Source: Mytilinidion resinicola
Taxonomy: Eukaryota > Ascomycota > Dothideomycetes > Mytilinidiales > Mytilinidiaceae
NCBI RefSeq assembly: GCF_010093595.1
Contig: NW_022985460.1
Span: 195,829 to 259,828 of the forward strand
Reading direction: 5' to 3'
DNA: 64,000 bases
Positions 24,228 to 34,093 of the stretch are shown here, in pieces. Positions within the stretch are counted from its first letter, which is position 1. Each line of letters begins with the position of its first letter. The notes under the pieces are model-generated. The model was not told where the DNA came from, searched no databases, and saw only the letters and a program-made list of their open reading frames with translations. Position numbers and translations under genes: made by a program.

Positions 24228-26719
24228 TCAAACTATCAAATGTCAGTATATAGCAAAATCACAAATCGCTTCAAGCACAAGGAGACTTACATCTCAAATC
24301 CCAGCCAATCTTAGGCCCCAGCTTCGGTAGCTCATCTGCAACGCTCTGGACGTCCTTGTCACCACGTCCACTTACACAGATGACTACGTCCTGGTCTTTC
24401 CGCATCGTCTTGGCTAGCTCGATAGCACCGAAAACGGCGTGAGCAGTTTCCAAGGCGGGGATGATGCCTTCGAGTTGGGAGAGGAGTCGGAACCCGAGGA
24501 AGGCTTCGGCGTCAGTCGCGGCGATGAACTTAGCGCGCTCAGAATCTTTCCAAGATGAGAGTTCGGGACCAACACCGGGATAGTCGAGACCAGCAGAGAC
24601 AGAGTGCGTGTCGGTGATCTGACCGTGTTTATTCTGGAGAACGTACGTTCGGACGCCATGTAGCACTCCCTTAGAGCCTCCGGTCAGAGTGGCACTATGT
24701 CGATCCGTGTCAAGACCGTCACCGCCGGCTTCAACACCGAGGAGTTTGACGCTAGGGTCGTTGGCGAAGGGGTAGAACATGCCGACAGCGTTGCTTCCAC
24801 CTCCAACACAGGCGACGACAGCATCTGGAAGCTTGCCTTTCTTCGCTTGCATCTGCTCCTTCGTTTCATTCCCGATGATGGATTGGAAGGTGCGCACGAT
24901 GGTAGGGAATGGGTGAGGGCCAATTGCTGAGCCAATGATGTAGTGCGTCGTGGAGAGGTTGACAACCCAGGCTCGCAGCGCTTCATTGACAGCATCACGA
25001 AGAGTCTGGGAGCCGGCCTCCACAGCAATGACCTGAGCGCCAAGGAGCTTGATTCGAAAAACGTTGAGAGCCTGTCGTCGAACATCTTCCGCGCCCATGT
25101 AGATTGTGCATTTCATACCGAATTTGGCGCAGACGGTGGCCGTGGCAACACCATGCTGGCCGGCTCCAGTCTCGGCGATGATCTCGGTTTTACCCAAGCG
25201 ACGGGCGAGAAGTATTTGCCCAATAGCATTGTTAATCTTGTGGCTTCCGGTGTGGTTCAAGTCTTCTCGCTTTAACCAAATTCTAGCACCGCCTGCATGC
25301 TCTGTGAGTCTTTCCGCCTCATGGAGCTGTCCAGGCCGACCCATGAAGGGGTAGTATGATCGATACTCTTCCCAAAACTTAGGATCATTCTTGGCTTCAT
25401 AGAAGGCGGCCTCGAGCTCAGTAAGGCAATCCATAAGAGCCTCCGGCACGTACTGTCCACCGAATTCGCCAAATCGGGAGGGTGTTGCAGCGGGATCGGC
25501 GGTCCCATTTGAATTCAAAGCATCAATCTGATCCACGAGTCCTGGTCCATCTGGTGTGTCGGCGTCTGTGATGACTTTGTCTACAGTAACGCCAGTGGGC
25601 TCCTTTGCTTCTGCAAGGGTCTCGATGATGCCGACCTCCCGCGTTGTTCCATTCTGGCCCGCTTGTTGACCTGTGATCTTGGAGCAGTATTCCTCCACAG
25701 CCTTCGCGCCTTGTCCAGCCGGGGCTTTGCCGATCTCGGTGACGATCTGGCTTCCAATGACCACACCGTCAGCGATTTTTCCCACGCTGCGGTAGTGATC
25801 TCTTGTGCTGACACCGAATCCTACGGCAGCGTATTTGTTCCCCGACCATTTCCGCACTCGCTCGAGCAACTCCGGTAAAGCAGCGTTCATTGTTCCCGTA
25901 GCACCTGTCACGCCCATTCTTGACACCACGTATATGAACGAATCGGCAATCTTGCAGAGCATCTTCATACGCTTTTCGGAGGTCGCCGGAGCGATGAGTG
26001 GGACGTAGGATAGACTGAATATTCAAACCTGTTAGCACTCAATCATAGAGTGACGACATACTGCTTCAGCATGTTGAAACTTACCCAGCTTTGGTGCAGT
26101 AATTTCGGAACCTCACAGCTTCCTCTGGGGGTAGATCGACTATTATGAAGCCATTGACGCCTGCTTCCCGCGCGTCCTTCAGCATCTTCTCCTCGCCGTA
26201 GCTGAGGAGAGGATTGTAGTATCCCATCAACAACACCGGTGCTTTTAGGCCCCGTTTCCGTGCATCGCGTACTATCTGGAGGCATGTTTCCGTTGTCACT
26301 CCGTTTCGGAGAGCTATCTGAGTTGTCCAAACGTCAGTCTACTAGGTTCTCGAGGGTTTGGGTCTTGGGTGGCGTGGGAGTCATCGTACGGTGTTGGACT
26401 TCTGTATCGTGGGCCCGTCGCCAATTGGGTCCGTGAATGGCATGCCGAGCTCGATGAGGTCTGTATATTCCGTGTTAGTTCATTCTAAGCAATTTAATTG
26501 CAATTGACTCAAAGGTAGTGGAGTAGCTTACCAGCGCCACCCGCCTCCATACCCAGCAAGATGTCTGGTGTCTCTTGGACAGTTGGGAAGCCAGCGGTCA
26601 CATAGGTGACCAAGGCCGACTGCAGCATCTATTAGGGCCATAGACTCAAGTTCAAGCTGGTTGAAGCATACCCGGCCCTCTTTCTTGCATTGCGCAAACG
26701 TTTGCTTGATGCCCTCCAT
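24228..26719 (-). CDS. TRP5: Bifunctional tryptophan synthase (alpha-beta fusion)
   Basis: Six exons: 26719-26672, 26619-26532, 26460-26390, 26317-26085, 26014-24291, 24232-24228; 722 aa. The alpha part (about 1-250: [44 protein letters not shown]) makes indole from indole-3-glycerol phosphate. A linker precedes the beta part (about 310-722: [16 protein letters not shown], the PLP lysine in [19 protein letters not shown]), which condenses indole with serine. The last exon supplies only two bases of the Phe codon plus the stop, giving the family C terminus GWDLRF; without it the frame runs on into unrelated residues. Length and domain order match fungal Trp5/TrpB proteins. A Gcn4/CpcA-type site lies 111 bp upstream. 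Confidence 0.95.
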
Positions 26720-26829
26720 GGTGTAAGAACAATGACGTGGATGTTAATTGGGATGTGTTGTGCCTGAGGAATCGATTGAAGAGCAGGAGGGCGGATATAG
26801 AGGAAGATACGTAGGAGTCACTGGCAGCT

Positions 26830-26836
26830 TGACTCA
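26830..26836. promoter_or_regulatory. Candidate Gcn4/CpcA (general amino acid control) binding site
   Basis: TGACTCA, a perfect palindromic Gcn4-type element, 111 bp upstream of the tryptophan synthase ATG. A near match TGAGTCT lies at 26866-26872. Cross-pathway control of tryptophan genes by this factor is established in fungi; use of this copy is inference. Confidence 0.65.
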
Positions 26837-26879
26837 CGCCTCACATGCAAGGCTGGGATGGATGATGAGTCTTTGTATC

Positions 26880-27972
26880 GAGAAATATTAGCCTCACGTT
26901 TTACTCTCGTCCCTGCCGCGGGTCCGCCGCCGCAAATCGGAGCGAGCCCCGCGCTTTGCTTGGCGAGGCTGTTCAGTTGATGATCATTCGGTCAATCTCT
27001 TACCATCAATAAGAAACCTTTCATAGCTAAGGTTGCTGTTCTCGATAAGTTCTTTCTCGTTGTCGCTCTGGGATCTGCTCCAGCTTCGTATGAGAAAAAT
27101 TCAGATCTCCAGACGAATAATAGAAAATCTTTCCCCCTCCCGCATTCACTCCAATCGTTATTCAACTTCTCCAGACAAATGCTTAGAAATGCGTTCACTT
27201 CAGATATCAACTCAGTTAAATTTGCAGGCCGTAGCGTCTGAACAATATACTTATCATTCATACATAATACTACTTCCAGTAAGCATTACTATAAGAAAGC
27301 TTGAGTAGTATATAATCAAGTATTTATAACTATTTTACCGGGTTGTTAGTAAAAAACAGTAAGAGTATCAGGACCTCATAGTTAGGTCTATCTTAAGATT
27401 GCACTGCGACAACTTCCATATCTGTCGTGGAAAGACTATGCTATCTATATTAAATCCTCTCATTCTAAAGGCTGCAATCTGTCTTTTTCTATAAGGACAT
27501 AGTCGCTTCTTTATAAGAATGTAGTCGTCAACGCGCAGCCGGCTCTTCAGCCCGCGGATAGTGACACGAAGGCGCAACGGCAGCGGAAGGTCGAGAACAC
27601 ACAAGGAGGGAAGGCGCCAAACCATCAGTCAATCACTCTAGAGTTGCCAGGACATGTAGGAATAGACTTGATTAAATGTTGAGCTTGCCTATATTGTAGC
27701 ATAACAAGAAAACCCCAATCACGGAAGATTGGTGCGAAAATGTAGCACACTCATCAAGCACTCCTCCTCGTGTATCTAACTGTCTACCACTGCTTAAAGT
27801 ACTTCAACAAGTTCCCACATAGACCAAAGTCAAGAGCTTCTATCTCGTTCATGTACCTGAAAATGCATTAAAGCACCCCAAGCAGCGGCAGACACGCGCA
27901 CACTCACGTCAGCTTGTTCTAGATCTAGAATTTCACATTTCTCGTGCCCCGCGTGTCACGTTAGTCTATCCT
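26880..27972. other. AT-rich gene-free stretch
   Basis: From about 26990 to 27730 the DNA becomes AT-rich with many TA dinucleotides and short meaningless frames. I see no gene. The composition shift marks the start of the 27-33 kb accessory block. Confidence 0.5.
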
Positions 27973-28768
27973 TTAAGAAAGCATGACAGCGCTCCTAAAT
28001 CTCCGAATAGTACTCTCAGCGATCGATCTCGTCGGGCTGTTGAATAGATAACAATAGGCGCACTGCGATGTGAGATCCTGGTACAGCGTAAACGAGTCGC
28101 AGGCAGCCACAACGGCGCATTTTGCCGCGCATGTGACGAATAAGCTTTCCTGGCATAATGTTGTAGTTATGGTATAGTGGCAGGTCCGAGATTACGGAAA
28201 AGCCTGCTGTAGTACCACTAACCCATCTGACGTTGCAAGTTTCTTGGTAAGTGTGTCCATCAGAAGTTGAGCAAATGCGGCCGTTGTTAGCAGGGCAAAC
28301 GGTGTCCCCGCAGGCGGGATACATGTAAGTGGTGGCTGTGGCGAAGCTGACCTCGACCGTGGTGGAAGTCTCGACATCAGTCGCCGTCAGGACAATGGTG
28401 TAGTCTGTAATGAAGTCTGTTTCAGTAGTGACCGAGGAGACGGTAACCGTCGTCAAGACTAGGACAGCCTCCGCTTCGCAGGCGGAAGTTACAATGTCTG
28501 ATGCGAAAGTGGCGAGAGCTGACGGGGTGGAAACGTCGCGTTTGTTGTACACTACGGATACAAACGAAGACGTCGCCAAGACGCTTGTAGAAGGGGCCGA
28601 GTACACAGACGAAAAAATCAAGGAAGTAATTGCAGACAAGAACGAAGTGGCTGTAGATGTGGACGGAGCGATTATGGATGATGACGATTGAAATGTAGTC
28701 GAGCTTGGCTTAGCTGTAGATGAGCTCTTGATCGTAAATGGAGATGATTCAACTCTTTGCGATGACAC
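27973..28768 (-). CDS. Ser/Thr-rich protein with PAN/apple-like Cys domain; start codon unclear
   Basis: Exons 28768-28196 and 28149-27973, with a 46-nt intron. The first 130 residues are Ser/Thr-rich (TVTVSSVTTETDF, TATDVETSTTVEV), as in fungal wall or secreted proteins. After MYPACGDTVCPANNGRIC comes a PAN/apple-like domain (YQETCNV..ESLFVTCAAKCAVVAACDSFTLYQ..CAYCYLF) that becomes readable only when the intron is removed. The open frame has no ATG before the Cys region: it begins with GTG at 28768, about 55 bp downstream of a TATATATA-like stretch. I see no signal peptide. Either an upstream exon was missed or the start was lost, so it may be a recent pseudogene. Function unknown. Confidence 0.5.
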
Positions 28769-28884
28769 TCAGGTTGAAATTGATGTGAACTCTGATTTCT
28801 ATAGACGTCTAGCTAGTTGTATATATACTAGGGGAAGGAAGGGGGCCACCCCCAGGGTGGCGCGCTAGTAAGTTCAGATGAGCC

Positions 28885-28955
28885 CTGCACAGCTGAGGCT
28901 TCAGCTCGGTTCTCTACAGCTGAGATTTCAGCTGGGTTCTCTACAGCTGATGTTC
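28885..28955. repeat. Short tandem repeat with CAGCTGAG/TTCTCTACAGCTGA units
   Basis: ACAGCTGA is repeated three times with GGTTCTCTACAGCTGA spacing, just upstream of the Ser/Thr-rich gene's promoter region. Confidence 0.7.
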
Positions 28956-29027
28956 GGAGAGTAGCTTTCTGGCATATGAGTTGTTGATCCTAGGTTGTAG
29001 TGCTGCAACCTGAGTATGACGGTTTAG

Positions 29028-29115
29028 TCGTGGACGAGGACATTTAATCGTAGAAGAGGACATTTTAATTATAGACGAGGACGGTTTGATTGTAGACGAG
29101 CACTTTTTGCTGGTA
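29028..29115. repeat. 22-24 bp tandem repeat at the 3' end of a broken gene
   Basis: Four imperfect units of the form GTAGACGAGGACATTTAAT. On the minus strand the first units encode KVLVYN and QTVLVYN after the broken gene's YIFYQQ, so the repeat extends that reading frame. Confidence 0.7.
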
Positions 29116-29650
29116 GAAGATATAGTTGTCGGTAATGGTATAATGAGAGCCGCTCTTCCACTGACCAGTGTTAGTAGTCTGGCTTATCGACTGGCTCTGG
29201 GTGTACATGGCACTATATTGACCCTGAGACACGCCATCCTTCCACATCCGGTACGTGTTGAATAACTAGCAGGTCTTTGGCGGACCGGTCGCGGGAAGAT
29301 GGCGATGAGCGTAGCGTGGGTACTGCATGCCTGGGCGCACACTCTTGTGTCGAAAGGACCGGTCGTGAACAGCTCCACCAGCAGATTGGTATCAAGTGTG
29401 TTACAGTTCAGAGGAGCGTAGATGGCTGCAGCTCCGATCGACTTTGGGTTTGGGAATCCAGCGAATGGAGCGATATACAATGCACAATCATCTTTGACCG
29501 GAGGATGTCGTGGTGCCAGAACGGGAGCCGCGGTGACTTGCTCAGCAGCAGCAGACAGTGCAGAAGACAGATCGTGCACTTTGGGGCTCGTGTCTACTGG
29601 ACTGTTGCTACTTGCTCCTAAAGGCGCCCAGAGTTGCTACCGTTAATTTG
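29065..29650 (-). pseudogene. Relic of a secreted Cys-containing fungal protein (apple-like fold suspected)
   Basis: Pieces of one protein lie in order in different frames. First is a signal-peptide-like piece (IKLTVATLGAF near 29640). Then CALYIAPFAGFPNPKS..YAPLNCNTLDTNLLVELFTTGPFDTRVCAQACSTHA (29495-29320). Then, after a frame change, LPATGPPKTC, an in-frame TAG, LFNTYRMWKDGVSQGQYSAMYTQS and GQWKSGSHYTI (29295-29100). At least two frame changes and one stop are needed to read it. The TAG stands where homologues I recall have Gln, so CAG to TAG fits C-to-T change. It sits next to the other Cys/PAN-like gene, suggesting a small decayed family. Function unknown. Confidence 0.6.
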
Positions 29651-30139
29651 ATAGCTTGTTATTAGAGGGTGACCACCCCCTGCCACCGGACGTGAAGATG
29701 GACTGTAGTCAGGGGTCTGTGCAGAAGCCCACGATCTAAGCAAAAGCTTGTCGCCGAGCCGCTGAAACGTGCTGGTGACGTGTGCACCCTAGCTGAATGG
29801 CTTACGACTACTGTAGCCGTACGACCTTTCTATTCAAGCTATAAGAGTTGGCGAGAGTATAAGGCAGGATGTATAAATTGCTATAATGGAACTGCTCTCT
29901 TCGAACTATAGACTCAGCGTCTCGCAACGTATCCGACCGAGCTGATCTCCTTACAAGATCCACGTACCCATTGTACTACATGTATCGCACAGTTGCCGCT
30001 TCTCGTCCACCCGTCCGGTACAACACTTCGGAATCGCGTCCTGGGCCGAGTAGCGTAGTCTTTTCTTAGCTTTCGAAAATCTAAAGCTCCTCTAGTACTT
30101 CATGGGAGTCGTGTTTAGACGAACCTAGAGCAGAGGGTG

Positions 30140-30388
30140 ATGGACTTGATCATAGAGCTGAAGAAGCGCTACCCTTTTTGGTTTCAAGGTTAGGAAGTAC
30201 GCGGGGGTGGGTGGTATTTGGGGTGAACATGTGAGTTATCCCTGCAGAGATATCGGAGTCGGTTTCCAGATGGTGGACATATCCTGAAGCTAAGGAGAAA
30301 AGGGCAGTAGGTATTATGAAGGATGTTTGGGAGTTGCTCTGCGATGGTGATCATGGTAAGTGTTGTATGAGCAAAATGAGGAGGTAAA
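30140..30388 (+). pseudogene. Possible coding relic, unknown family
   Basis: The frame MDLIIELKKRYPFLVSRLGSTRGW..VNM continues after one TGA (30232-30234) as VIPAEISESVSRWWTYPEAKEKRAVG..MKDVWELLCDGDHGKCC. The amino-acid composition is protein-like on both sides of the stop, but I recognise no family. Could be chance. Confidence 0.25.
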
Positions 30389-30529
30389 TTTGGGATTATA
30401 TCATGAAAATACGTAGCCTTGGGTGAGCTGTGGAAGTTTGTGGGTCGGTGAAGAGGTGGATTGGTTCTATGGGACGCTTCCTAATTTGGGTATATGCCGA
30501 GCCCCAATACCCTCCAAGCATTCGGAACC

Positions 30530-31142
30530 TCAACTACAATACAAATAATGCAGTACCGTAAAAAGAAAATAGGAAAACATCGTCCAGGATTCGGACCAGC
30601 CGACATCAACGAAATCCTCCATCTGTCTCTTTATCTGAACCCATGCATCCTCGGCCCTATAACAGCACTGTTAGTTCAAAGCTCTCCAACCTCTAATTCA
30701 ACTACTGTGGACCACCACAGGAACCGGGACCAAGGAAAGGCTCACGTACCGCACAGTCATGGCATGTATGCTCAAATTTCTCGACCTGACCGTGGGGAAG
30801 GCTGTTCTGGCTGGAAGCGTTTACGCATGGAAAACGACCATAACTGAGCCCGTATGATGGCTGGGCTTGGACTGCGGCAATGAGTCCAGAGCGTTGAGAA
30901 GGAGAATGAGTAGGCCAGGGAGATTTACCGCTATCAATACCCAATCCTGTTCGTGTACTCGCAGGCGCCACTCGCTCTGGCTTTATCTGCCTTGGTTTAC
31001 TATTCTGAAAGGTGGGAGGATTGTTCGGGATCGTGTTCCTAGTAACACGACTATTTCGGGGACCTAGGAAGTCGTTGAGGGCGCCTGGTGAGAGGGTTGG
31101 TATGGGAGACCGGGAAGAAGGCTTAGAAGGTCCGCAGCCCAT
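30530..31142 (-). CDS. Small hypothetical protein with CxxC motif and MGCG N terminus (family member 1)
   Basis: Exon 1 runs from the ATG at 31142 (MGCGPSKPSS, a glycine-2 and cysteine-3 start that could be myristoylated and palmitoylated) to 30750, ending at CHDCA just before a GTACGT donor. The middle is Pro/Ser/Asn-rich. Exon 2 is ambiguous: the AACAG acceptor gives 30667-30530 with ..RAEDAWVQIKRQMEDFVDVGW, while the next TATAG gives a shorter tail ending at 30606. The gene shares the CxxC-then-donor layout with the next gene on the same strand. Function unknown; acylation is inference from the N-terminal sequence only. Confidence 0.45.
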
Positions 31143-31617
31143 CCTTGAGTCTGCACTTGGTAAATACACTGGGTAGCGAGGGTATCGGTGCTGGCGGAGG
31201 TGACTTTGCTAGTGATATGGGAAGAATTCCACGACAACGGATCCGTCGAATCAAGGAGCTAATGATTATGAGAGTAGACTGTAGCTTTCTATTCCGACGT
31301 GGCTATGTTGTGGTATGTAAAAGAGAGGTGTTGTTCATTGCATGTGCTATTTAAGAAAGAGCTACCTATGAGTAAGTCAAAAGTTGAGTCACGAAGAAAG
31401 CTCGAGACACGTAGAAAAAGCTGGCTCACGAAGCTTCTACCTTCACCGTGAGGGCCTCCTGGCGGAGTTGAACCTCCGACCTAAATATATGTCTTCCAGT
31501 ATCCAGCACGACCAAGGCTGTCGACTCCAAAAGAAACCGCAATCTGCCACACTAGGCGCCAACGTCAGTCGAGGACCTGACCCCCGCTAGACCGCCGCTT
31601 TCCTACTCTCTGGGAAA

Positions 31618-31913
31618 TTATAGTTCCCCTCCGCCTGTTATGTTCGCGTTAGTCATCGCGGTAAGCTCTTTAAATCCATCCAACGTAGCCGTCTATCCCG
31701 AGTAAAAGTAAGAGATAGGTTGCTTAGAAGTTGACGTACCATGCAAGTCATACACGTCTGCCCCTTATCATCGACACGTCCAGCGCACTTTTCCGTTGCG
31801 CAAAGGAAGCGACCCACGGTAGAACCGGGGATTTGGGATACCGTCATAGGGGGGTAGGCTTTGGAAGGAGGTGGAGCTGGTATAGAGGGTGATTTGGAAG
31901 GTCGGCGAGTCAT
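31618..31913 (-). CDS. Small hypothetical Cys-motif protein (family member 2)
   Basis: Exons 31913-31740 and 31692-31618 with a 47-nt intron; 82 aa. N terminus MTRRPSKSPSIPAPPPSK, then FLCATEKCAGRVDDKGQTCMTCM, where the second CxxC ends exactly at the GTACGT donor as in the gene 0.4 kb upstream. Exon 2 encodes TATLDGFKELTAMTNANITG. Four cysteines in two pairs suggest a small metal-binding or disulfide module. No domain recognised. Confidence 0.5.
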
Positions 31914-32712
31914 TTTGGAGAGTTTTATTTTAGGCTGGGGACCTTTCTTGGAGGAGCAGTAGGTTTCTTGGAGGAGCAGTAGGTTTCTGGTTTTGGAAAT
32001 GTAGGTTTCTGAAGCTTACGAAAATGCTTTTGGTTGCTGACTTTCAGGACCAGAGTGCCTTTGATGGAGCATTCAGAAGAAGATGCAGTGTTCGTTACAG
32101 ATGTTAATCGTGCGCGAACCTTCTGACTTCACGGCGAGGGCGTTCCGTTCGAGTCTGGGAGTTTGTTACGCATATAAACGTAGTAATTACGCAGCAACCT
32201 GGATATACGCACTTTAATATTGAGAGCCGCTAATACATACCTAGATAATCTGGCATCTGACGTTCGAACACCGGTCCCGAAAGCAACTGCGCCTTGCTAC
32301 AATATGTGCAGCGAGTTCCACGCAAATCGACGGCCTTGCATATCCGCCTCACAGAGAACGCCACACATCCTTATCATCTCCTTCGTCGATCAACCATTGA
32401 AATCGGCTTGGAACTGATACTTGGGAAGTGAATGTTCTGGACTTATTCCTTCAACGACATGTGAAGAAACGCGTGCCAAAGAGTATTCTAACATTCGAAA
32501 GATTTAGAGGAGAGGGCTCACAATCCTTCTGGAATGTAGAACGGTATCTATACGGCCGCTAGCGCTATTTCTAAACTTAGACCGTGAGGAATGTAAGTAG
32601 GCTGGAACTCCCTTTTGTTGTCCACGGGAAAACAGGCTGATTTGGAAGAGAGAATAATACTCTAAATTATGATCTACAAGGCTACTTGAACGAAGAACAG
32701 ACTTTCAAAGAA

Positions 32713-32973
32713 CTACGGGTTTGTGCGACCAGCGCTGCTCCTACCCTTAGAACCTAGGACTTGTAAGAAATTCTCCTTCTTGATATACCCGATGCCGCAT
32801 AGCTTGCTTTGCGTTAGAAGGCTGCCCAAGACACCAACCTGCTGTTCCTTTGACCACTCAGGCATTTTCTGACCTTCTGGAATCCGTGTATCGCATTCTG
32901 AACATTTGACTAGACGCTTTCCCGTCTTGGAACCTTGGGGGCGTTTCGAGTCTTTCGACTCGCCGCTGCCCAT
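32713..32973 (-). CDS. Small hypothetical Cys-motif protein with MGSGES N terminus (family member 3)
   Basis: Open frame of 86 codons from the ATG at 32973: MGSGESKDSKRPQGSK, then KCSECDTRIPEGQK and LCGIGY. The start resembles member 1 (MGxG..SK) and the CxxC..GQ block resembles member 2. A 51-nt stop-free intron (GTGGTC to CAAAG, with CTAAC inside) may be present between EGQKMP and KLCGIGY; removing it keeps the frame. Could be myristoylated at Gly2. Function unknown. Confidence 0.4.
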   Translation of the reverse strand: MGSGESKDSKRPQGSKTGKRLVKCSECDTRIPEGQKMPEWSKEQQVGVLGSLLTQSKLCGIGYIKKENFLQVLGSKGRSSAGRTNP

Positions 32974-34093
32974 TTCGAAGTTATCTGTAAAGGCTTATGC
33001 AGCCGTCGGGGGTGTTTGTAGTGGGACCGCGACTGACATACAGGCTCTGGAGACTGGGGGTTATTCAATGCAGATGTCAGCTTGATAATTGGACTCACTT
33101 AACTACTAGTGGTGCGCAGAGTAAGATAGGTGAGCAAAAACTGCGATTCATTCGGAAGAGAAGTTATGGAGGCGGTTCAAGACATGTAGCAGTATGCTTG
33201 TGAGGTGTTCAATTTCGTATTGAGCAGCCTCTGTCGATGGCCGAGCGGTTCACTTCGATGCTCACTATCGAGGGACAACTCAGAGACCCGGCGATGCGAC
33301 ACGTTCAGCTGGTCAGTTTCTTCGAATCATCATTACCAAACTTTACTAGTTCCATTAGCGCAGGAAATCCTTGGTGCCGTCGTTGTCTCCAAAGTCTCTC
33401 AATTTCACAGGGACTGCGCTGGGCATACACCACTTCGCTATAGACCTATGTACAGCCGCCTTCCACTTCTCAAAGCACCCTGACATAACCTCAAAACTTT
33501 GATTGAGGTTTTAGCACATCAATTCTAATAGCCACTAGGCTCGCTATGGCATGTCAAATACCGGCATATAGTGGTGGGCAGACTTTCACGTTTGACTACC
33601 GCAGACTACGAAAGCCATATAGAAGCGCCATACGCAGTGGCGAAAGACAGGGCAATGGTCTATGGCGAGGCATTACAGCATCTGTCAACATGAAAGTCAG
33701 TTCTCAATGTGTCCTTGGACCAGACCAACTCTTTTTGCATTGCTTCACCATTCTAATTTCGTTGCCACAGCTCCAATCTTGTTGAAATATCATTGTGCTA
33801 CCGTCGACCACCATCGCCCGTATTTCGGCCTCCAGCATGCTTGCACACGCTTTCATTACCACGCTATCTGCGCTTCGGTGCCTGCGCAAGGTAACGCATC
33901 TATATGTTCACCGATTATTGCAGTTGCGTCATGCGGCGAGATATGTCACGTGGTCCATCACCTTCACCTTCACCCTTCACGCCAGGAAGGGCTCGGCAGG
34001 CAACCATATTTCTACCTCACTTCTCCACCTGTCTTGTCGCCTCCTTTTGTTCAACACCATCTCCGCCATCACGTCTTTGGGGAGAGAGTCGAG
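32974..34093. other. Region upstream of the 34-36 kb gene
   Basis: No supported gene. The frame of the next gene stays open upstream to an ATG at 33662, but the residues it would add are rich in His and Cys and look like translated leader. Confidence 0.4.

Noticed and set aside
31461..31490. B-box-like GGTTCAACTCC on the minus strand, suggesting a tRNA
   Set aside because: No pairing acceptor stem, D arm or anticodon arm upstream; the T stem also has a mismatch.
33662..34093. N-terminal extension of the 34-36 kb hypothetical protein
   Set aside because: Composition (many His, Cys and Pro, no pattern) looks like a translated leader; the ATG at 34094 is more credible.
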